Assembly: GCA_021779875.1 (NCBI GenBank)
Contig: JAJXZV010000198.1
Coordinates: 1-7,842 of the forward strand
Direction of reading: 5' to 3'
Length of the DNA stretch: 7,842 nucleotides
From: Pseudomonadota bacterium
GTDB lineage: Bacteria; Pseudomonadota; Gammaproteobacteria; Steroidobacterales; Steroidobacteraceae
Below the pieces are notes generated by a model, which was given only the letters and a program-made list of their open reading frames with translations, searched no databases and was not told the DNA's origin. Of this stretch, positions 5,454-7,842 are shown one piece after another. Every line of letters begins with the position of its first letter. The stretch's first letter is position 1. The position numbers and the translations under genes are program-made.

Positions 5454-6464
5454 TCAGCAGATCCGCGGCAGCGGATCGTCCTCGAGTTCCTCGACGAAGC
5501 GCTCGCCGCCCACCGCGGTGTCGAGGATCACCGGGCCGGCCTCACCGTCGATCCGGCCGATCGCGCAGGCCTGCCCGCCGCCCGGAAGGGCGCGCCACGC
5601 GGCGAGGATCCGGGGCGCCGCCTCGGGCGAAGCGACCGCGATGACCCGCCCTTCGCTCGCGAGGTAATACGGGTCGTAGCCCAGCATCGTGCAGCAGGAG
5701 CGCACCGCGTCGCGCACGGGCACGTCCTGCTCCCGCAGACGCACGCCGAGGCCGGTCGCGGCGGCGATCTCGTGCGCGACGCTCGCCAGGCCGCCGCGCG
5801 TCGGGTCGCGCATGAAGCGCAGGCCCGGGATCGGGACGATCGCCGAGGTATAGGCCGTGACCGGTGCGCAGTCCGAGCAGATCGAGCCGCCGATGTCGAA
5901 CTCCTGCCGCGCCAGCAGCACGGCGATGCCGTGATCGCCGAGCGTGCCGCTCGCGAGCACCAGGTCGCCGGCGGCGATGCCGGTCATGCCCGGAGCGGGA
6001 CCTTGCGCGCGCAGACCGACGCCGGTGGTGATCAGGTACAGGCCGCCTCCCTGGCCGCGCGGCACGACCTTGGTGTCGCCCGCCACCACGCGCACCCCGG
6101 CGGCCTCGGCGGCCCGAGCGGCGCTTCGCACGATGCGCTCGAGCCGCGCCAGCGGAAAGCCTTCCTCGATGATGGCCGCGAGCGTGAGATAGCGCGGCAG
6201 CGCGCCGGCGACGGCCAGATCGTTCACCGTGCCGTTGACCGCCAGCGAGCCGATGTCGCCGCCCGGAAATTCGAGCGGCTGCACGGTGAAGGCGTCGGTG
6301 GTGATGAACGGCACCATGCCGGGCGCGATGTCGAGCGGCGCGGCGTCCCGGTCGACGTCCAGCGAGGGATTCGCCAGGTGACGCGCGAACACGCTCTCGA
6401 TGAGCTCGCGCATGCGCCGGCCGCCGTTGCCGTGCGCGAGCATCACGTGTTCAGCCTCACTCAC
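5454..6464 (-). CDS. hypE: HypE, hydrogenase maturation carbamoyl dehydratase
   Basis: A 336-residue protein, the usual HypE length. HypE takes the carbamoyl group from HypF onto its C-terminal cysteine and dehydrates it with ATP to a thiocyanate, the source of the cyanide ligands of the NiFe-hydrogenase iron; it acts in the cytoplasm with HypC and HypD. Visible marks: LAHGNGGRRM (9-18), TTDAFTVQPLEFPGGDIGSLAVNGTVNDLAVAGA (55-88), AGDTKVVPRG (128-137), SGTLGDHGIAV (172-182), RDPTRGGLASVAHEIA (219-234) and the diagnostic PRIC ending with C336. The start is GTG at 6464, with a GGAGG six bases upstream. The start overlaps the hypF stop by 8 bases, so the two genes are translationally coupled. 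No missing residue is seen, so it should be active. Confidence 0.97.
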   Translation of the reverse strand: MSEAEHVMLAHGNGGRRMRELIESVFARHLANPSLDVDRDAAPLDIAPGMVPFITTDAFTVQPLEFPGGDIGSLAVNGTVNDLAVAGALPRYLTLAAIIEEGFPLARLERIVRSAARAAEAAGVRVVAGDTKVVPRGQGGGLYLITTGVGLRAQGPAPGMTGIAAGDLVLASGTLGDHGIAVLLARQEFDIGGSICSDCAPVTAYTSAIVPIPGLRFMRDPTRGGLASVAHEIAAATGLGVRLREQDVPVRDAVRSCCTMLGYDPYYLASEGRVIAVASPEAAPRILAAWRALPGGGQACAIGRIDGEAGPVILDTAVGGERFVEELEDDPLPRIC

Positions 6465-7842
6465 GGCAGACCTCCAGCAACTGGCCGAGCGCGAGGCCGC
6501 CGTCGTTCACCGGCGCCAGCCTCGGCAGGTGGGCGGCAATGCCGCGCGCCTCGAGCAATTCGAGCGCGCGTCCGGCCAACGCGCGGTTCTGAAACACCCC
6601 GCCGGTCAATCCGACCGCCTCGATCGGCTGCTCCCCGAGCACCGCCTCCACCTGATCGAGCAGGGCGTGCGCCAGGCTCTCGTGGAAGATCCCGGCGCGC
6701 TCGCGCGCGGGCAGGCGCCAATCGGCGAGCTTCGGCAGCAGCGGCGCCCAATCGGTGCGCCAGATGCCGTCGCCGTCGCGGGTGAGCGGCAGGCGCAGCG
6801 GCGCGCAGCCGGTCGCCGCCGCGCTCTCGAGCCACATGGGCGCCTGCGCCTCGAAGCTCGTCGTGGCGAGACCGAGCACCAGCGCGGCGGCCGCGTCGAA
6901 CAGGCGGCCCACCGAGGAGGTGGTGTGGGTGTGGATGCCCTTGCGCCAGGCCTCGCGGGCGAGCGCGGCATCGGCCACCGGCGGCAGGTACTCGTGACCG
7001 GCCTGCCACATCAGACCCGCGGCGGCTCTCCAGGGCTCCCGGCCGGCCCGCTCGGCGCCCAGGATCGGGAACGGCCGCAGGCTCGCGATCCGGCGCCACG
7101 CGCCGGGCGCGCCGATGAAGGCCTCGCCGCCCCACGCTTCGCCGCTCTCCCCGAGACCGACGCCGTCCCAGGTGAACGTGAGCCAACGGTCGACGCCGGG
7201 GTGCTCGGCCGCGAGCGCCGCGGCATGCGCGCGGTGATGCGCGACCTGCCGCACCGGCAGCGGTTGGGCTCGCGCCCAGCGCGTGCTCGCGTAGCCGGGA
7301 TGCGCATCGCATACCACCCTCGCGGGCGCGACGCCGTACAGCCGCGGCAGATCGGCGATCAGCCGTTCGAACACGCGCCGGGCGCGCGGGCTGTCCAGGT
7401 CCCCGATGTGCGGCGCGAGCACCGCCCGGCGGCCCCAGCCGAGCGCGATGGCGGCCTTCATGTGGCCGCCGAGTGCGAGCGTGGGCATCGACAGCGCGTG
7501 CGGCAGATCGATCTCGAGCGGCGCCAGGCCGCGCCCGAGGCGCACCGTCCGGGGCCGCCCGGCGATCACGCGCAGGACCGAATCGTCGGCGGGGCGCAGG
7601 ATGGCGCGGTCGTGATGCAAAAACGCGTCCGCCACAGGCGCGAGGCGCCGCTGCGCCTCCTCGGCATCGGTGATCACCGGTTCGCCGCTCACGTTGCCCG
7701 AGGTCGCGACCAGCGGACCGCCGAAGCGGGTGAGCAGCAGGTGGTGCAGCGGGCTGTAGGGCAGCAGCACGCCCAGTTCGTCGAGCCCGGGCGCGAGCGC
7801 CGCACTGACCCGGCACCCGGGCGCACGGCGCGCCAGCACGAT
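6457..7842 (-). CDS. hypF: HypF, hydrogenase maturation carbamoyltransferase (5' part outside window)
   Basis: 461 C-terminal residues are visible; HypF is normally about 750, so the acylphosphatase domain, the zinc fingers and part of the YrdC domain lie right of the window. HypF makes carbamoyl-AMP from carbamoyl phosphate and ATP and passes the carbamoyl group to HypE. Counting from the window edge, the end of the YrdC-like domain is seen as PYSPLHHLLL (28-37) and ATSGNVSGEPVI (46-57), followed by DRAILRPADDSVLRV (78-92) and LGRGLAP (102-108). The Kae1-like domain shows ALGGHMKAAIAL (123-134), CDAHPGYAST (178-187), the metal-site motif VAHHRAHAA (200-208), TWDGVGLGESGEAWGGE (224-240), GLTGGVFQNRAL (411-422) and VNDGGLALGQ (445-454). 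The apparent start near the edge (GTG at 7839) is an internal valine codon; the frame continues out of the window. No break is seen. Confidence 0.96.
   Translation of the reverse strand: MVLARRAPGCRVSAALAPGLDELGVLLPYSPLHHLLLTRFGGPLVATSGNVSGEPVITDAEEAQRRLAPVADAFLHHDRAILRPADDSVLRVIAGRPRTVRLGRGLAPLEIDLPHALSMPTLALGGHMKAAIALGWGRRAVLAPHIGDLDSPRARRVFERLIADLPRLYGVAPARVVCDAHPGYASTRWARAQPLPVRQVAHHRAHAAALAAEHPGVDRWLTFTWDGVGLGESGEAWGGEAFIGAPGAWRRIASLRPFPILGAERAGREPWRAAAGLMWQAGHEYLPPVADAALAREAWRKGIHTHTTSSVGRLFDAAAALVLGLATTSFEAQAPMWLESAAATGCAPLRLPLTRDGDGIWRTDWAPLLPKLADWRLPARERAGIFHESLAHALLDQVEAVLGEQPIEAVGLTGGVFQNRALAGRALELLEARGIAAHLPRLAPVNDGGLALGQLLEVCRE
6471..6475 (-). promoter_or_regulatory. Ribosome binding site for hypE inside the end of hypF
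   Basis: On the minus strand GGAGG lies 6 bases before the GTG at 6464, within the last codons of hypF. It supports GTG as the hypE start over the internal ATG seven codons later. Confidence 0.75.

Noticed and set aside
5772..6785. 337-residue plus-strand frame opposite hypE and hypF
   Set aside because: Antisense shadow crossing the boundary of two well-identified genes; Arg/Ala-rich without motifs.

Overview
The window is very GC-rich, almost fully coding DNA, most likely from a sulfur-oxidising, hydrogenase-bearing proteobacterium (beta or gamma type). That placement is an inference from gene content and base composition, not a taxonomic assignment. No gap over 300 bases lacks a gene; the largest intergenic gap is 61 bases. 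I see no tRNA, rRNA, CRISPR array, insertion sequence or origin.

Plus strand, 1-5413: a tightly packed run of six genes that reads as one operon whose promoter lies left of the window. The order is (1) the 3' end of a gene whose protein ends in a Cys-rich NPCAP repeat tail; (2) a small cytoplasmic protein with a dense His cluster, joined to its neighbours by TTGA and ATGA start/stop overlaps; (3) an exported two-domain rhodanese; (4) an exported, cysteine-free ModA-like substrate-binding protein with no transporter beside it; (5) an exported DsrE-family protein; and (6) an exported five-heme cytochrome c. The cytochrome joins an alcohol-dehydrogenase-type triheme module to a diheme TsdA thiosulfate dehydrogenase domain.

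Minus strand, 5454-7842: hypE and the 3' part of hypF, overlapping by 8 bases. They are the last steps of NiFe-hydrogenase cyanide-ligand synthesis. This pair converges on the sulfur operon, with a GC-rich hairpin filling the 40-base gap between them.

Working picture (inference): four consecutive exported proteins form a periplasmic sulfur-handling set. The rhodanese and DsrE proteins each keep exactly one cysteine after export and could carry sulfane sulfur. The binding protein could capture an anion or a sulfur compound. The pentaheme TsdA fusion would couple thiosulfate and tetrathionate to an electron chain inside one polypeptide. The most unusual item is this fusion; the least understood are the His-rich small protein and the NPCAP-tailed protein co-transcribed with it.
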